Part shown: positions 18,443 through 28,173 of the stretch, piece after piece
Numbering within the stretch: position 1 is the first letter of the stretch
Layout of the letters: each line of letters begins with the position of its first letter
Assembly: GCF_012911865.1 (NCBI RefSeq)
Contig: NZ_JAAXYH010000002.1
Span: 186,001 to 250,000 of the forward strand
Reading direction: 5' to 3'
Length of the DNA: 64,000 bases
Origin: Shewanella salipaludis
GTDB taxonomy: Bacteria; Pseudomonadota; Gammaproteobacteria; Enterobacterales; Shewanellaceae
Translations under genes and position numbers: made by a program
The notes under the pieces: generated by a model
Seen by the model: the letters and a program-made list of their open reading frames with translations, nothing else
What the model was told of the DNA's origin: nothing
Databases searched by the model: none

Positions 18443-19312
18443 TCACATAGGCTTGCTGATGCGTACCACCACTCTGCGGTTGCGGGCGCGCTCATCAATT
18501 TCGCCATTGGACGCAACATGACGGCGCTCACCATGCCCTTCCGTGTGGATCCGCTCCTGGGGGATGCCCTTGGCAACGAAATAGCCTTTCACCGTCTGTG
18601 CCCTTTCCTCCGAGACTCTCTGGTTCACCGAGCGGCCGCCGAAGCTGTCGGTATAGGCATCGACCAGGACGAGTTCCACCTGGGGATCATAGGATAAATA
18701 CTCCTGCACCCGCGACAACTGTTGCTTGGAGAAAGGCGTCAGCTCGGTGCCGCCCGCCTCGTAGTTGAGCACGGTAAAGGCGATATCATCGAAACTGTAA
18801 GGTAACAGGCTCGCCAGACAGGACTTGAACTCACGGTAGGTGCGGCCAAAATTGGCGGCCGACAGGCCAACGGCGATCTTGTTGGCCTCATTATGCCAAT
18901 CGGCATAGTAAAACGTCGGCTCCATGCCCCGCTCCAGCTCGGCCAACATGGACCAGGCCGCCTTCTTGGGCACCTCGCCATTGAAGTACCTCTGATACTT
19001 GAGTTGGGTGATCTCTTTGGACTCGACACCCGGGCGCCAACTGGGAGCGCGGCTCATCAGCGTCGCCCGGGTAACGGCATCGGGTTTGACCCACATGTCC
19101 AGGGTGAAGTTCAGCTCGAGGTTTTTACTGGCTCTACTGCTGAATACCGCCTTGCCGTAGGCGGGAATATTATGTTCCAGACGGCAGGCAATAGGCGAAC
19201 TCTGGCTCATACGCCACTGGGACTCCCCCAGGGAAGCCACATAATGTCTCAACTCGGCCGTCGCCGTTAACGGCAAGCATAGAGCCGAGACCAGTAATAC
19301 TTTTCGCCACAT
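18443..19312 (-). CDS. motY: Sodium-type flagellar motor protein MotY
   Basis: MotY is a periplasmic T-ring protein that holds the PomAB/MotAB stator around the polar flagellar motor. The 289-residue protein has a signal peptide (MWRKVLLVSALCLPLTATA), a MotY-type N-terminal domain and a C-terminal OmpA-type peptidoglycan-binding domain (about 180-289). That domain contains VDAYTDSFGGRSVNQRVS and EGHGERRHVASNGEIDERARNRRV. The ATG at 19312 is preferred over an in-frame GTG at 19339 because it has GAGAGT upstream and directly starts the signal peptide. A sigma-28 promoter at 19346-19372 confirms flagellar-class expression. The gene stands alone. Confidence 0.92.
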   Translation of the reverse strand: MWRKVLLVSALCLPLTATAELRHYVASLGESQWRMSQSSPIACRLEHNIPAYGKAVFSSRASKNLELNFTLDMWVKPDAVTRATLMSRAPSWRPGVESKEITQLKYQRYFNGEVPKKAAWSMLAELERGMEPTFYYADWHNEANKIAVGLSAANFGRTYREFKSCLASLLPYSFDDIAFTVLNYEAGGTELTPFSKQQLSRVQEYLSYDPQVELVLVDAYTDSFGGRSVNQRVSEERAQTVKGYFVAKGIPQERIHTEGHGERRHVASNGEIDERARNRRVVVRISKPM

Positions 19313-19345
19313 ACGCAGTACTCTCAATAAATCGGTCACAAAGCT

Positions 19346-19372
19346 ATATCGGCAATCTTTTTCATTCCTTTA
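19346..19372 (-). promoter_or_regulatory. Sigma-28 (FliA) promoter of motY
   Basis: On the minus strand TAAA (19372-19369), 15 nt, GCCGATAT (19353-19346). This matches the flagellar consensus TAAA-N15-GCCGATAA at all but the final base, and sits 34 nt before the motY start. Confidence 0.85.
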
Positions 19373-19454
19373 GCCTACTAAACGCGCAATCGCACATGAC
19401 ACCCGGAAGGAGTTTGCGCATAATAGCCGCTTGCTAATTCTTTCGGGTATTTTA

Positions 19455-20207
19455 ATGAGCAATATTTGCGACGCCAACAAAATGAAACACAGATTTCGGG
19501 GTTATTTTCCTGTCGTCATAGATGTAGAAACTGCAGGCTTCAACTCCCAAACCGATGCGTTGCTGGAAATTGCTGTCACCATGCTGAAGATGGACGATGA
19601 GGGTGTGCTTGCCATAGACAAGACCTTGCACTTTCATATCGAGCCCTTCGAAGGCGCCAACCTGGAGCCGGAGGCATTGGCCTTCAACGGCATAGATCCC
19701 ACCAACCCCTTGCGCGGCGCCGTCAGCGAGAAAGTGGCATTTTTAGAGATCTTCAAGCAGGTCAAGAAGGCGCAAAAAGCCGCCGACTGCCATCGCAGCA
19801 TCATAGTGGCCCACAATGCCGCCTTCGATCATGGCTTCGTCAGTAAGGCCATAGAACGCTGTGAGTTGAAACGCTCGCCCTTCCACCCCTTCGCCACTTT
19901 CGACACAGCTACCCTGGCGGGACTCGCCATAGGCCACACGGTTCTGGCTAAGGCATGCAAGATGGCCGGCATAGACTTCAACAACAGCGAAGCCCACTCG
20001 GCATTATACGATACGGAAAGAACTGCCGAGCTGTTCTGTTACATAGTCAATCGCTGGAAAGCGCTCGGTGGCTGGCCCATGCCGGTGGAGAGTACCGACG
20101 ACTCGGATGAGAAGGCCACCCGCACGGCGGACAAGACGGCTGAGCGCACCGAGGACATGGAAACCGCCGGTTCAGAGACACGGGTCAATTCTGAAACAAC
20201 GAGCTAA
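19455..20207 (+). CDS. rnt: Ribonuclease T
   Basis: RNase T is a DEDDh 3'-5' exonuclease that trims tRNA, 5S and 23S rRNA 3' ends. The catalytic residues are all visible: D23 and E25 in [11 protein letters not shown]125 in [11 protein letters not shown]181 and D186 in [10 protein letters not shown]. Start ATG 19455 gives a 250-residue protein; an earlier TTG (19431) is less likely. The family usually ends near residue 210, and here an extra acidic/Thr-rich tail of about 40 residues (from [12 protein letters not shown]) is present. Divergent from motY; a terminator shared with the peroxiredoxin gene lies downstream. Confidence 0.93.
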   Translation: MSNICDANKMKHRFRGYFPVVIDVETAGFNSQTDALLEIAVTMLKMDDEGVLAIDKTLHFHIEPFEGANLEPEALAFNGIDPTNPLRGAVSEKVAFLEIFKQVKKAQKAADCHRSIIVAHNAAFDHGFVSKAIERCELKRSPFHPFATFDTATLAGLAIGHTVLAKACKMAGIDFNNSEAHSALYDTERTAELFCYIVNRWKALGGWPMPVESTDDSDEKATRTADKTAERTEDMETAGSETRVNSETTS

Positions 20208-20276
20208 CGCCTGAGCGCCAGGTCTAAGCTCTCATCGAGTAAGCTCTCATGGGGAAAGTTCCCATGAAGCGCCCAT

Positions 20277-20304
20277 AAAAAAAGCTGCCGAGGCAGCTTT
20301 TTTT
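20277..20304. terminator. Bidirectional terminator between rnt and the peroxiredoxin gene
   Basis: AAAAAAAGCTGCC-GA-GGCAGCTTTTTTT is a 13-bp perfect stem with U tracts in both directions, between convergent genes. Confidence 0.92.
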
Positions 20305-20317
20305 ATGCAATCTCGAC

Positions 20318-20923
20318 TTACAGCTCGGCAGCATTCTCAGCCAGGTAAGCGGCAACGCCTTCTGGATTAGCGCTCATGCCTTTGTCGCCTTTTTCCCAAC
20401 CGGCAGGGCAAACATCGCCGTGCTCTTCGTGGAATTGCAGTGCATCTATCATGCGCAGCATTTCGTCGACGTTACGGCCCAGTGGCAGATCGTTAACCAC
20501 TTGGTGACGAACCATGCCTTCTTTGTCGATCAGGAATGAACCACGGAAGGCCACACCTGCTTCTGGGTGCTCAACATCGTATGCCTTGCAGATCTCATGC
20601 TTAACGTCGGCAACCAGAGTGTACTTAACTTGGCCGATACCGCCTTTCTCTACCGGCGTGTTGCGCCATGCGTTGTGGGTGAACTGAGAATCGATAGACA
20701 CACCTATCACTTCAACACCACGCTTGGTGAACTCTTCCATGCGGTGATCGAATGCAATCAACTCTGATGGACAAACAAAAGTGAAGTCCAGTGGATAGAA
20801 AAAGACTACCGCAGTTTTTCCCTTGATCGCTGCAGACAGGTTGAAGCTGTCGACGATTTCGCCAGAACCCAGTACCGCTGCTGCATTGAAATCGGGTGCC
20901 TGACGGCCTACTAATACGCTCAT
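20318..20923 (-). CDS. Typical 2-Cys peroxiredoxin (AhpC/TSA family)
   Basis: This thiol peroxidase (201 residues) reduces hydrogen peroxide and organic hydroperoxides. The peroxidatic cysteine C51 is in FTFVCPSE and the resolving cysteine C172 in DVCPAGWEKG. The C-terminal extension is longer than in AhpC of E. coli and resembles the Prx1/eukaryote-like subgroup, which uses thioredoxin rather than AhpF. No ahpF is adjacent, which agrees. GGAG precedes the ATG. A promoter lies at 20985-21012. Confidence 0.93.
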   Translation of the reverse strand: MSVLVGRQAPDFNAAAVLGSGEIVDSFNLSAAIKGKTAVVFFYPLDFTFVCPSELIAFDHRMEEFTKRGVEVIGVSIDSQFTHNAWRNTPVEKGGIGQVKYTLVADVKHEICKAYDVEHPEAGVAFRGSFLIDKEGMVRHQVVNDLPLGRNVDEMLRMIDALQFHEEHGDVCPAGWEKGDKGMSANPEGVAAYLAENAAEL

Positions 20924-20984
20924 TTTATATCTCCATCTATGAATTGAACTAAGGATAAGACATTAGCCTTCGAAGTCTCAACGC

Positions 20985-21012
20985 ATTATAAGTGGTGTGT
21001 TAAGCCTTACAA
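20985..21012 (-). promoter_or_regulatory. Promoter of the peroxiredoxin gene
   Basis: On the minus strand: -35 TTGTAA (21012-21007), 16-nt spacer, -10 TATAAT (20990-20985). AT-rich ATAG/CTAT-like words just upstream could be an OxyR site, but the match is too weak to claim. Confidence 0.6.
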
Positions 21013-21239
21013 CCTATTTAGGATTAATATCGTTATTTTCAAGCCATTCCCGCACCGGCTGGCCAAGGAAGCGCCAACAAGACCACACAAATTAAAGTGC
21101 TATAAAATGATCTGCATCCCCATGGACGAATGCCGGCCCTATCCAGGGACTTTTTCCGTCACTTGCGCCGGCAAACTGGACAAGTAACCGCATTAACGGC
21201 AAGAATAGCGCCCTCGTGAAATAGAATAAGAATTTGCCT

Positions 21240-22559
21240 ATGAATGCCGTCGTAATTGCCGTCTGTTTAATGCTCGCCCTCAGTATCGCCAGGGTCAATG
21301 TGGTTATCGCCCTGACCGTCAGCGCCCTGGTGGCCGGCCTGATTGGAGGCTTATCCCTGCATCAGACGATCGACGCCTTCAACCTGGGCTTGGGCGGCGG
21401 CGCGCAGATCGCCCTGAGTTACGCCCTGCTCGGCGCCTTCGCCGTGGCCCTGTCGCACTCAGGCCTGACAACCCTGATCTCCAACGCCATCATCCGCCGT
21501 TTGGGCCGCGCCCCCGATGCCGCCGGCAACCGAGCCATACGCTATCTGCTGTTGCTGGCATTGCTGGCGATGTCGGTGGCGTCGCAGAACGTTTTGCCTA
21601 TCCACATCGCCTTCATCCCCATACTGATCCCGCCACTGCTGCATGTGATGTCCAGACTCAACCTGGACAGACGCCTGGTGGCCTGTGTGCTCACCTTCGG
21701 TTTGGTGACCACTTACATGGTGCTACCGGTCGGTTTCGGCGGCATCTTCCTCAACGACATACTGCTGGCCAACCTCAACACCAATGGCCTCAACGCCGTC
21801 AGCGAGCAGGTGCCGCAGGCCATGTTGATCCCCGCCCTCGGCATGTTGGTCGGCCTGCTCATCGCAGTATTTATCAGTTACAGAGCGCCACGCAGTTACG
21901 ATGAGGAAAAGATCCTCAGTGCCGAACCCGAGGAGAGCCTTAACCGGCGCAACCTCATCATAGCCGGCGTCGCCATAGTGGCCACCTTGGTGGTGCAACT
22001 GGAGACAGATTCGATGATCTTCGGCGCCCTGGTCGGCTTCATGATCTTCAGCCTAGGTGGCGCCCTCAAACATGTGGCCGGCGAAGATATCTTCAATCAG
22101 GGGGTGCGTATGATGGCCAACATAGGTTTCATCATGATCGCCGCCGCCGGCTTCGCCGCGGTAGTCAAAGACACGGGCCAGGTTGCCAGCCTGGTAACCT
22201 CCCTTGGCGAGCTCATAGGCGACAACAAGGCGCTGGCGGCCTTTCTGATGCTGCTGGTCGGGTTGCTGATCACCATGGGCATAGGTTCATCCTTCTCCAC
22301 CATCCCCATCATAGCCACCATCTATGTACCACTGGCGCTGAGTTTCGGCTTCTCTGTGCCGGCGACCATAGCCCTGGTCGGCACGGCCGCGGCACTGGGG
22401 GACGCCGGCTCACCCGCGTCGGATTCGACCCTGGGCCCCACCGCAGGACTCAATGCCGACGGTCAGCACGACCATATACGCGACAGCGTGATCCCCACCT
22501 TCATCCACTACAACATCCCGCTGTTGGTATTCGGTTGGGTAGCAGCCATGGTTTTATAG
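21240..22559 (+). CDS. NhaC-like Na+/H+ antiporter family transporter
   Basis: This integral membrane protein has about 11-12 hydrophobic segments over 439 residues. Conserved stretches include [50 protein letters not shown] and [19 protein letters not shown]. These fit the Na+/H+ antiporter (ion transporter superfamily) group that also includes putative amino-acid carriers, so the true substrate is uncertain. ATG 21240 is chosen over TTG 21234. The 300-nt upstream region (20924-21239) holds the divergent peroxiredoxin promoter and no further feature I can name. Confidence 0.8.
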   Translation: MNAVVIAVCLMLALSIARVNVVIALTVSALVAGLIGGLSLHQTIDAFNLGLGGGAQIALSYALLGAFAVALSHSGLTTLISNAIIRRLGRAPDAAGNRAIRYLLLLALLAMSVASQNVLPIHIAFIPILIPPLLHVMSRLNLDRRLVACVLTFGLVTTYMVLPVGFGGIFLNDILLANLNTNGLNAVSEQVPQAMLIPALGMLVGLLIAVFISYRAPRSYDEEKILSAEPEESLNRRNLIIAGVAIVATLVVQLETDSMIFGALVGFMIFSLGGALKHVAGEDIFNQGVRMMANIGFIMIAAAGFAAVVKDTGQVASLVTSLGELIGDNKALAAFLMLLVGLLITMGIGSSFSTIPIIATIYVPLALSFGFSVPATIALVGTAAALGDAGSPASDSTLGPTAGLNADGQHDHIRDSVIPTFIHYNIPLLVFGWVAAMVL

Positions 22560-22646
22560 CTCAAACGCTTTTTTAGCTTTGGGCTTCAGCTCGATGTTGC
22601 AGCGCGAGTGCTGTTATCAAGCGACCGAGAGAATAAAATCAACGTA

Positions 22647-22682
22647 AGGCATACGAAGCAGCCTCGGCCCCTTCGTATGCCT
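22647..22682. repeat. 12-bp inverted repeat downstream of two convergent genes
   Basis: AGGCATACGAAG and CTTCGTATGCCT pair around a 12-nt loop. No T tract follows on either side, so it is a structured 3' end rather than a classical terminator. Confidence 0.5.
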
Positions 22683-22703
22683 GACGGGCTATTCGCTACG
22701 CCG

Positions 22704-23009
22704 CTAGCCCCAGCGTTTGCCGAGCCCCTCCAGCCCCGCCATCGCCATGTCCTCCGGCGTCATGGCTGTGTGGAATTCACACTTGGCGTTGAATTTGAGG
22801 AACAAAGGTTCGGCAATGGCTGGGATCTGAGCCGCTTCCTTGAGATCGACAACCAGGGTGCCTCCCCGGCAACCGTTTGGGGCATAAAAGTACACAGCCT
22901 CCGGCTTGATATCATCCAGGATAGATTTCATGACCTCGTCTGCGGTGCCTTCACGTACCAAGGTATTAAAAGGTTCGAGCGGGAATTCAAAATTTATGAT
23001 GGTCTTCAT
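22704..23009 (-). CDS. Small conserved hypothetical protein
   Basis: This 101-residue soluble protein has no signal or membrane segment. Visible features are a beta-strand start (TIINFEFPLEPFNTLV), VYFYAPNGCRGGTLVVDL and the C-terminal MTPEDMAMAGLEGLGKRW. The pattern looks like a compact ferredoxin-like alpha/beta fold seen in small proteins of unknown function (DUF3303-like). I cannot assign a role. It is a lone gene. Confidence 0.7.
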   Translation of the reverse strand: MKTIINFEFPLEPFNTLVREGTADEVMKSILDDIKPEAVYFYAPNGCRGGTLVVDLKEAAQIPAIAEPLFLKFNAKCEFHTAMTPEDMAMAGLEGLGKRWG

Positions 23010-23295
23010 CAGCTTATCCTAGGTTTATTGTGTTGGTTGGCGGATAGATACACAGGTAAGTGACCCAAGCGATAGGCATCGCCAGATCAAAGTATAATCC
23101 AGCAAAAACGCCTTCCCCGGATTTCTGCCGAATCCCCGCAACACACAGGAGCCGACAAACCACAGCCGATGAAGCTTAGGTGGAGACGCTAAGGACGCTA
23201 AGCAGGTATCGGCTATTGGGTCGCTACCGGCTCAAGAGGAAATAGATAGGAGGAAATAGGTAGGATAAGAAAATACAAGGGCTCTAAAAATGCAA

Positions 23296-23323
23296 GCGCC
23301 ATATCCCAATTGGGATATGGCGC
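23296..23323 (-). terminator. Perfect 28-nt palindrome, probable terminator of the lipoprotein gene
   Basis: GCGCCATATCCCAA and its exact complement form a 14-bp hairpin. On the minus strand it is followed by TTGCATTTTT. The rest of 23010-23362 shows only a short direct repeat (GAGGAAATAG, near 23236-23265) and no gene. Confidence 0.65.
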
Positions 23324-23362
23324 CAGTTATTTGGGCGAGTCTCACTGCTTCAGGTTTAGGGT

Positions 23363-24823
23363 CTAAGAACAAGTCCCCCAAGCCACGCCATCCTGACTGC
23401 ACTCTTTGAGATAGGTGCCGTCATCATGATAACTCAGGCGCTCCCACTGACCGGTAGAATATTTATCTATTTGGATCCGGTTTCCATGGCTATCATCGGT
23501 CGAACGCTTGGACCAGGCTTCATACCTGGAGTTATCCACAGCGGTATCGAACTTATACTCCAAGGTTTCAAAATGCGCGATCAACTCACTGAAATCGAGT
23601 GGTTGCGCCTTATCTTCAAGTTGAGTCCAGTCCGGTAAGGCATAGTAATCGCTCTGCGCCTCACCGACATCAAAGCGCGCATCGTAGTCAATGCTCTGCG
23701 CCTTATAGCCGACGTAGAAATATCTTCTTGGATCGCGAACAAGACCGTCATTCACACAATCTTCCACGGTATCCGCCTGACCGCCGGACGAACCATTGTC
23801 GAGCTTATAACTGACACCATCCTTGATTACCGACACAGCCTCACTGCTCGAGCAAGTGTAAGGGCTGTCATCACCGCCTTGGCTGGCGATATCGTGGGTA
23901 ATGCTCAGCTTGCCGGTACCCCAGGTTTTTTCACTTTCCTTACGCAGATAGATGGGCCTGACTTCCTGGCTTAGGTCGTCTGACATCTTCACCAGTTCGC
24001 TCGCGAAGCCATCGGGTAACCAAACTGCCGTCTGACGGTACCAGGCATCCGGGTAGGCACCCTGGTTGTCTGTTTCGCTGCCCTGGAAATACTCCACCCG
24101 GATATAGCTGGCGTCCGGATACTTGGCCTTGGCTGTCGCCATGAAGACATAGCTTGCCTTCAAGCCCTTGACTATGTTCAGTGCCAATTGCTTGGTGGCA
24201 TCATCTTCGGCATGAATAAAGTCCGCGAAGATGGTATCGGCCGCAATATTATAATGGGCGACTACGTTTCTGATGGCCTCATCCAACTTGGCCTGAATGC
24301 TATTTCTTAGCTCAGTATTTTCCTTCAGCGCGTTGCAAGATGCGGCGTTGCTGTTCTCCTTGGCCAAGTCTGCCTTAACGACATCCGCCAGCACAGTCGT
24401 CAGCGGCGAGATATTGAAAATGGCCTCATCTGTCAGTGGCGACAGGCGCGCAGGCAACATCATCTGATAGGCTTCAGTAACCGGGCCAGTATCCTCATCC
24501 AGTGCGCCGACCGGCACATCGACATAAAGGTTGCTGTAGGAGATGCATTCTTTCAGCTCCTCCGGCAGTTCCAGGTTGTACTCCCCGCCGGCTTCCGAAA
24601 TCGTTTTGGGCTCAGACTCATCGAATACACCGTTGCCATTGATATCCAGCCAAACGGTCGCACCCGAGACATAGCCATCGATCACCTTACCCCCTATGTT
24701 AGTGGCTACAGGTGGTGGCGTAACAGGTCCAGGGGACTCTGTCGTGCCCGAACCGCCACAACCGCTCAACAAGCTGCTTGCAATAATGCAAGCCAAATAC
24801 AGCTTCTTTCTATCCTTGATCAT
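23363..24823 (-). CDS. Predicted lipoprotein with calcium-loop-like motif
   Basis: This 486-residue secreted lipoprotein (lipobox LLSGC, C22) has a Gly/Ser/Pro-rich linker. A beta-sandwich-like segment follows (IGGKVIDGYVSGATVWLD) containing DINGNGVFD (60-68), a DxNxNGxxD calcium-binding loop as found near dockerin and EF-hand-like repeats. A region with APxSPLT-type features (LSPLTDEAIFNISPLTTVLA) comes next. The C-terminal half has paired cysteines and no family I recognise. Shewanella genomes carry related outer-surface lipoproteins of unknown function. It is a single gene. Confidence 0.75.
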   Translation of the reverse strand: MIKDRKKLYLACIIASSLLSGCGGSGTTESPGPVTPPPVATNIGGKVIDGYVSGATVWLDINGNGVFDESEPKTISEAGGEYNLELPEELKECISYSNLYVDVPVGALDEDTGPVTEAYQMMLPARLSPLTDEAIFNISPLTTVLADVVKADLAKENSNAASCNALKENTELRNSIQAKLDEAIRNVVAHYNIAADTIFADFIHAEDDATKQLALNIVKGLKASYVFMATAKAKYPDASYIRVEYFQGSETDNQGAYPDAWYRQTAVWLPDGFASELVKMSDDLSQEVRPIYLRKESEKTWGTGKLSITHDIASQGGDDSPYTCSSSEAVSVIKDGVSYKLDNGSSGGQADTVEDCVNDGLVRDPRRYFYVGYKAQSIDYDARFDVGEAQSDYYALPDWTQLEDKAQPLDFSELIAHFETLEYKFDTAVDNSRYEAWSKRSTDDSHGNRIQIDKYSTGQWERLSYHDDGTYLKECSQDGVAWGTCS

Positions 24824-25369
24824 TACTTCTCTTTCTCCATTCTAAATGGCTATCTGGGTTTTATGATATCTGTTGCCAATAATCATCGGTCTTCAACGAC
24901 CATAGGCTGACAATGACGAATTATCTTTATGACGGCCCGCTTAAGTTAGCTGTAGATTGCCATGCGATGCTGTTACGGCTGCAGCACGCTTTTCCGGCTA
25001 CGGATTATGCCGCGCCGAAAAACCAACAACTTCACAACAAAAAGCCGTGCTTGGCCGTCATTTGGATGTGTGTTTACGCATCATTAGCGTAGAGCGCTGA
25101 CTATAATGACTTTTTATCTTTAACACAATGTTAAAAATATGAATTAAATAGCATTCAGAATCATGGATTATACGAGTAATGCCTAAGGGGAATAAATAAT
25201 GGGCTTGTCTGGGCCCCTGCTCTGCCTATTTATGCCTGTGGCATCCAGATGACTTAATAAGTTGGAATAAAGGAGTCAAACACCGGAGAAGGTTTAAGAC
25301 CATGAAGGCTCTGTATGGCGACGAATGAGAATCAACCTGGGTTGTAGGAAACATTTACCCTGATATTAA
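24824..25369. other. Gene-poor stretch between lipoprotein gene and upp
   Basis: No credible gene, RNA or repeat was found in these 546 bases. They include the upstream region of the lipoprotein gene and a short dyad GGGCTTGTCTGGGCCC. An 8-codon frame (ATG at 25301) has a ribosome-like site but no support. Confidence 0.5.
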
Positions 25370-25393
25370 GAAAGGGAGCCTAAGCTCCCTTTC
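25370..25393 (-). terminator. Intrinsic terminator of upp
   Basis: GAAAGGGAGC-CTAA-GCTCCCTTTC, a 10-bp stem with the T tract in its distal arm on the minus strand. Confidence 0.8.
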
Positions 25394-25428
25394 TCATCTC
25401 AGTCCGGTGCCGAATGGATCGGTACAAA

Positions 25429-26055
25429 TTACTTGGTACCGAAGATCTTGTCGCCGGCATCACCCAAGCCGGGCAAGATGTAGCCCTTGTCGTTGAGGCA
25501 TCTGTCGATGGCGGCAGTATAGAGTTCGATATCCGGATGAGCCTTTTCCAACGCGGCAATGCCTTCCGGCGCCGCCACCAACACCAGGGCTTTGATCGAC
25601 GTGCAACCACGCTTCTTCAGCAGATCGACAGTGGCTATCATGGAGCCGCCGGTCGCCAGCATAGGGTCGACCACCAGGGCGATACGCTCATTGAGATCGC
25701 TGGCCAGCTTCTCGAAATAGGGCACAGGCTCCAGGGTCTCTTCGTCGCGATAGACGCCGACCACAGAGATGCGGGCGCTGGGAATGTGTTCCAGCACACC
25801 ATCCATCATGCCGAGGCCGGCACGCAGTATGGGCACTACTGTGACTTTCTTGCCTTTAATCTGATCCACTGCCACGGGGCCATTCCAGCCTTCTATGGTG
25901 ACAGTTTCGGTTTCGAAGTCGGCAGTCGCTTCATAGGTCAACAGGCTGCCTACTTCGGCGGCCAATTCGCGGAAACGTTTGGTGCTGATGTCGCCCTCAC
26001 GCATGAGACCTATCTTATGGCGCACTAAGGGATGCTTAACCTCGACAACTTTCAT
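25429..26055 (-). CDS. upp: Uracil phosphoribosyltransferase
   Basis: Upp salvages uracil with PRPP to form UMP. The 208-residue protein has the type-I PRTase PRPP loop ([18 protein letters not shown]) and the uracil-binding C-terminus ([10 protein letters not shown]). ATG 26055 with AGGAGAGAGAA upstream is the start; the open frame continues 22 codons further upstream without similarity. It is divergent from purMN, as in E. coli. Confidence 0.96.
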   Translation of the reverse strand: MKVVEVKHPLVRHKIGLMREGDISTKRFRELAAEVGSLLTYEATADFETETVTIEGWNGPVAVDQIKGKKVTVVPILRAGLGMMDGVLEHIPSARISVVGVYRDEETLEPVPYFEKLASDLNERIALVVDPMLATGGSMIATVDLLKKRGCTSIKALVLVAAPEGIAALEKAHPDIELYTAAIDRCLNDKGYILPGLGDAGDKIFGTK

Positions 26056-26307
26056 TTCTCTCTCCTGCTTTCGTTCGATATATTTTAGGCAAATTTTGAC
26101 GATCTTAGTCGATTTGTTCACGTCATAAAACAGAAAGTTTTACTTATCAGGCCAATCGTGAACTCAGTCGCATCAATTGCTTAAATGTAACACCAAAAAT
26201 GCCGGCCCGAGCAGGATAAATCCAAATCATGGCTTCCGAGCCCCAGTACAAACTGGTAGAATACCGCCGCATAAAATCCAATAACGATGTACCCGAGAGG
26301 ATCCTCC

Positions 26308-27345
26308 GTGAGCACTCCTACCCCACTGAGCTATAAAGATGCCGGCGTTGATATAGATGCAGGCAATGCGCTGGTAAGTAACATCAAAGCCGCAGTAAAA
26401 CGTACCCGTCGCCCGGAAGTCATGGGCAACCTGGGTGGTTTTGGTGCACTCTGTGAGTTACCTACTAAATACAAGCACCCAGTGCTGGTATCAGGTACCG
26501 ACGGCGTTGGTACTAAACTACGACTGGCGATTGACTATAAGAAACATGACACAGTCGGTATCGACCTGGTCGCCATGTGTGTCAACGACCTGATAGTTCA
26601 GGGCGCCGAACCCTTATTCTTCCTCGACTACTACGCCACCGGCAAGCTGGATGTCGCCACCGCGACTTCCGTGGTCAACGGCATAGGCGAGGGTTGCTTC
26701 CAATCCGGTTGTGCCTTGGTCGGCGGTGAGACAGCCGAGATGCCAGGCATGTATGAAGGCGAAGATTACGACTTGGCCGGTTTCTGCGTCGGCGTGGTCG
26801 AGAAGGCCGATATCATAGACGGCACCAAAGTCGCCGCCGGCGATGCCCTGATCGCCCTGGCCTCCAGTGGTCCTCATTCCAACGGTTATTCTTTGATCCG
26901 CAAGGTATTGGAAGTGAGCCAGGCGGATCCGCAGCAAGATCTCAATGGCAAGCCATTGATCGAACACCTGTTGGAACCGACCAAGATTTACGTGAAATCC
27001 TTATTGAAACTGATTGAAGCCTCTGACGTTCATGCCATGGTGCATATCACAGGCGGCGGTTTCTGGGAGAATATCCCAAGGGTATTACCGGAACATTGCA
27101 AGGCCGTCATCCAAGGCGATTCATGGCAGTGGCCTGCGGTATTCGACTGGTTGATGCAGAACGGCAACATAGCCGAGTACGAAATGTACCGCACCTTTAA
27201 CTGTGGTGCCGGCATGGTCGTCGCCCTGCCAGCCGATAAGGTCGAAGCCGCATTGGCGTTGCTGGCCGCCGAAGGCGAGCAAGCCTGGCTCATAGGCAAC
27301 ATTGCCGCCCGCAATGGTGACGAAGAGCAAGTGGAGATCATCTAA
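26308..27345 (+). CDS. purM: Phosphoribosylformylglycinamidine cyclo-ligase PurM
   Basis: PurM is AIR synthetase, the fifth step of purine synthesis. The protein is 345 residues from GTG at 26308, which has GAGAGGA 5-10 nt upstream; an ATG seven codons earlier is possible. Family motifs include [31 protein letters not shown]-type [20 protein letters not shown] and [13 protein letters not shown]. It overlaps purN by one base (TAATG), which indicates coupled translation. No clear PurR box is visible upstream; a TGGTAGAAT extended -10 lies near 26254-26262. Confidence 0.96.
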   Translation: MSTPTPLSYKDAGVDIDAGNALVSNIKAAVKRTRRPEVMGNLGGFGALCELPTKYKHPVLVSGTDGVGTKLRLAIDYKKHDTVGIDLVAMCVNDLIVQGAEPLFFLDYYATGKLDVATATSVVNGIGEGCFQSGCALVGGETAEMPGMYEGEDYDLAGFCVGVVEKADIIDGTKVAAGDALIALASSGPHSNGYSLIRKVLEVSQADPQQDLNGKPLIEHLLEPTKIYVKSLLKLIEASDVHAMVHITGGGFWENIPRVLPEHCKAVIQGDSWQWPAVFDWLMQNGNIAEYEMYRTFNCGAGMVVALPADKVEAALALLAAEGEQAWLIGNIAARNGDEEQVEII

Positions 27346-27989
27346 TGCCGAACAGCTGTCGCGTTGTGGTATTGATCTCCGGCAATGGCAGTAATCTGCA
27401 GGCGATTCTCGATGCCTGTGACGATAACCTGCTGGCCGACGTCGTTGGTGTCATCAGCAATAAGCCGGATGCCTATGGCCTGGTGCGCGCCCATCACAGC
27501 GAGGTCGATACCAGTTGCGTGATAGCCGCCAAGGGCGAGAGCCGTGCCGAATATGACGCCCGTCTGAGCGCCGTCATAGACGATTATCGCCCGGATCTGA
27601 TAGTGCTGGCGGGTTTCATGCGCATCCTGAGCGCAGACTTGGTCACTCGCTACCTGGGGCGGATGATCAACATACATCCATCCTTGTTACCCAAGTACAT
27701 GGGCCTGGATACCCACCAGAGAGCCATCAATGCCGGCGACAGCGAACACGGCGCCAGTGTGCACTTCGTCACCCCAGAGCTGGATGCCGGCCCTGTGATC
27801 CTGCAGGCCAAGGTGCCCGTCTATGAGGGTGACAGTGTCGAACTCCTCGCCGAGCGGGTACATGAACAGGAACACGCCATCTATCCCTTGGTGGTTAAAT
27901 GGTTCAGCCAAGGCCGGCTGCGGATGCAAGACGGTGTCGCCTACCTGGACGACCAACCGATAGGCCCAAGCGGCTACGCACCTGACTGA
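27345..27989 (+). CDS. purN: Phosphoribosylglycinamide formyltransferase PurN
   Basis: PurN transfers a formyl group from 10-formyl-THF to GAR, the third step of purine synthesis. The 214 residues contain the GNGSNLQAI phosphate-binding loop, the catalytic N and H in MINIHPSLLPKY, and the later DAGPVI segment with the active-site aspartate. The start overlaps the purM stop. The operon ends at a terminator at 28013. Confidence 0.96.
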   Translation: MPNSCRVVVLISGNGSNLQAILDACDDNLLADVVGVISNKPDAYGLVRAHHSEVDTSCVIAAKGESRAEYDARLSAVIDDYRPDLIVLAGFMRILSADLVTRYLGRMINIHPSLLPKYMGLDTHQRAINAGDSEHGASVHFVTPELDAGPVILQAKVPVYEGDSVELLAERVHEQEHAIYPLVVKWFSQGRLRMQDGVAYLDDQPIGPSGYAPD

Positions 27990-28012
27990 GGCTCTGCCTG
28001 CAACGTCGACAA

Positions 28013-28035
28013 AGAGGCCATCAGGCCTCTTTTTT
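28013..28035 (+). terminator. Intrinsic terminator of purMN
   Basis: AGAGGCC-ATCA-GGCCTCT followed by six T residues. Confidence 0.92.
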
Positions 28036-28173
28036 ATTGCTCGTTTTCCCTTTCCTCCCCATTGCGCCAGTTAACACCCAACGCCCAAGAATAATTCAGC
28101 TGAGGATTGTTTTTAGCCCGGATTTGGCTTTAGATACATTAAGGTTCTCAATGGATTTGGCAGGGATAACGAG

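Noticed and set aside
18186..18521. 111-codon open frame across the candidate sRNA
   Set aside because: It crosses a strong terminator, overlaps motY antisense and has no start signal or family pattern.
26056..26307. PurR box upstream of purM
   Set aside because: No sequence resembling ACGCAAACGTTTTCGT was found in the region.
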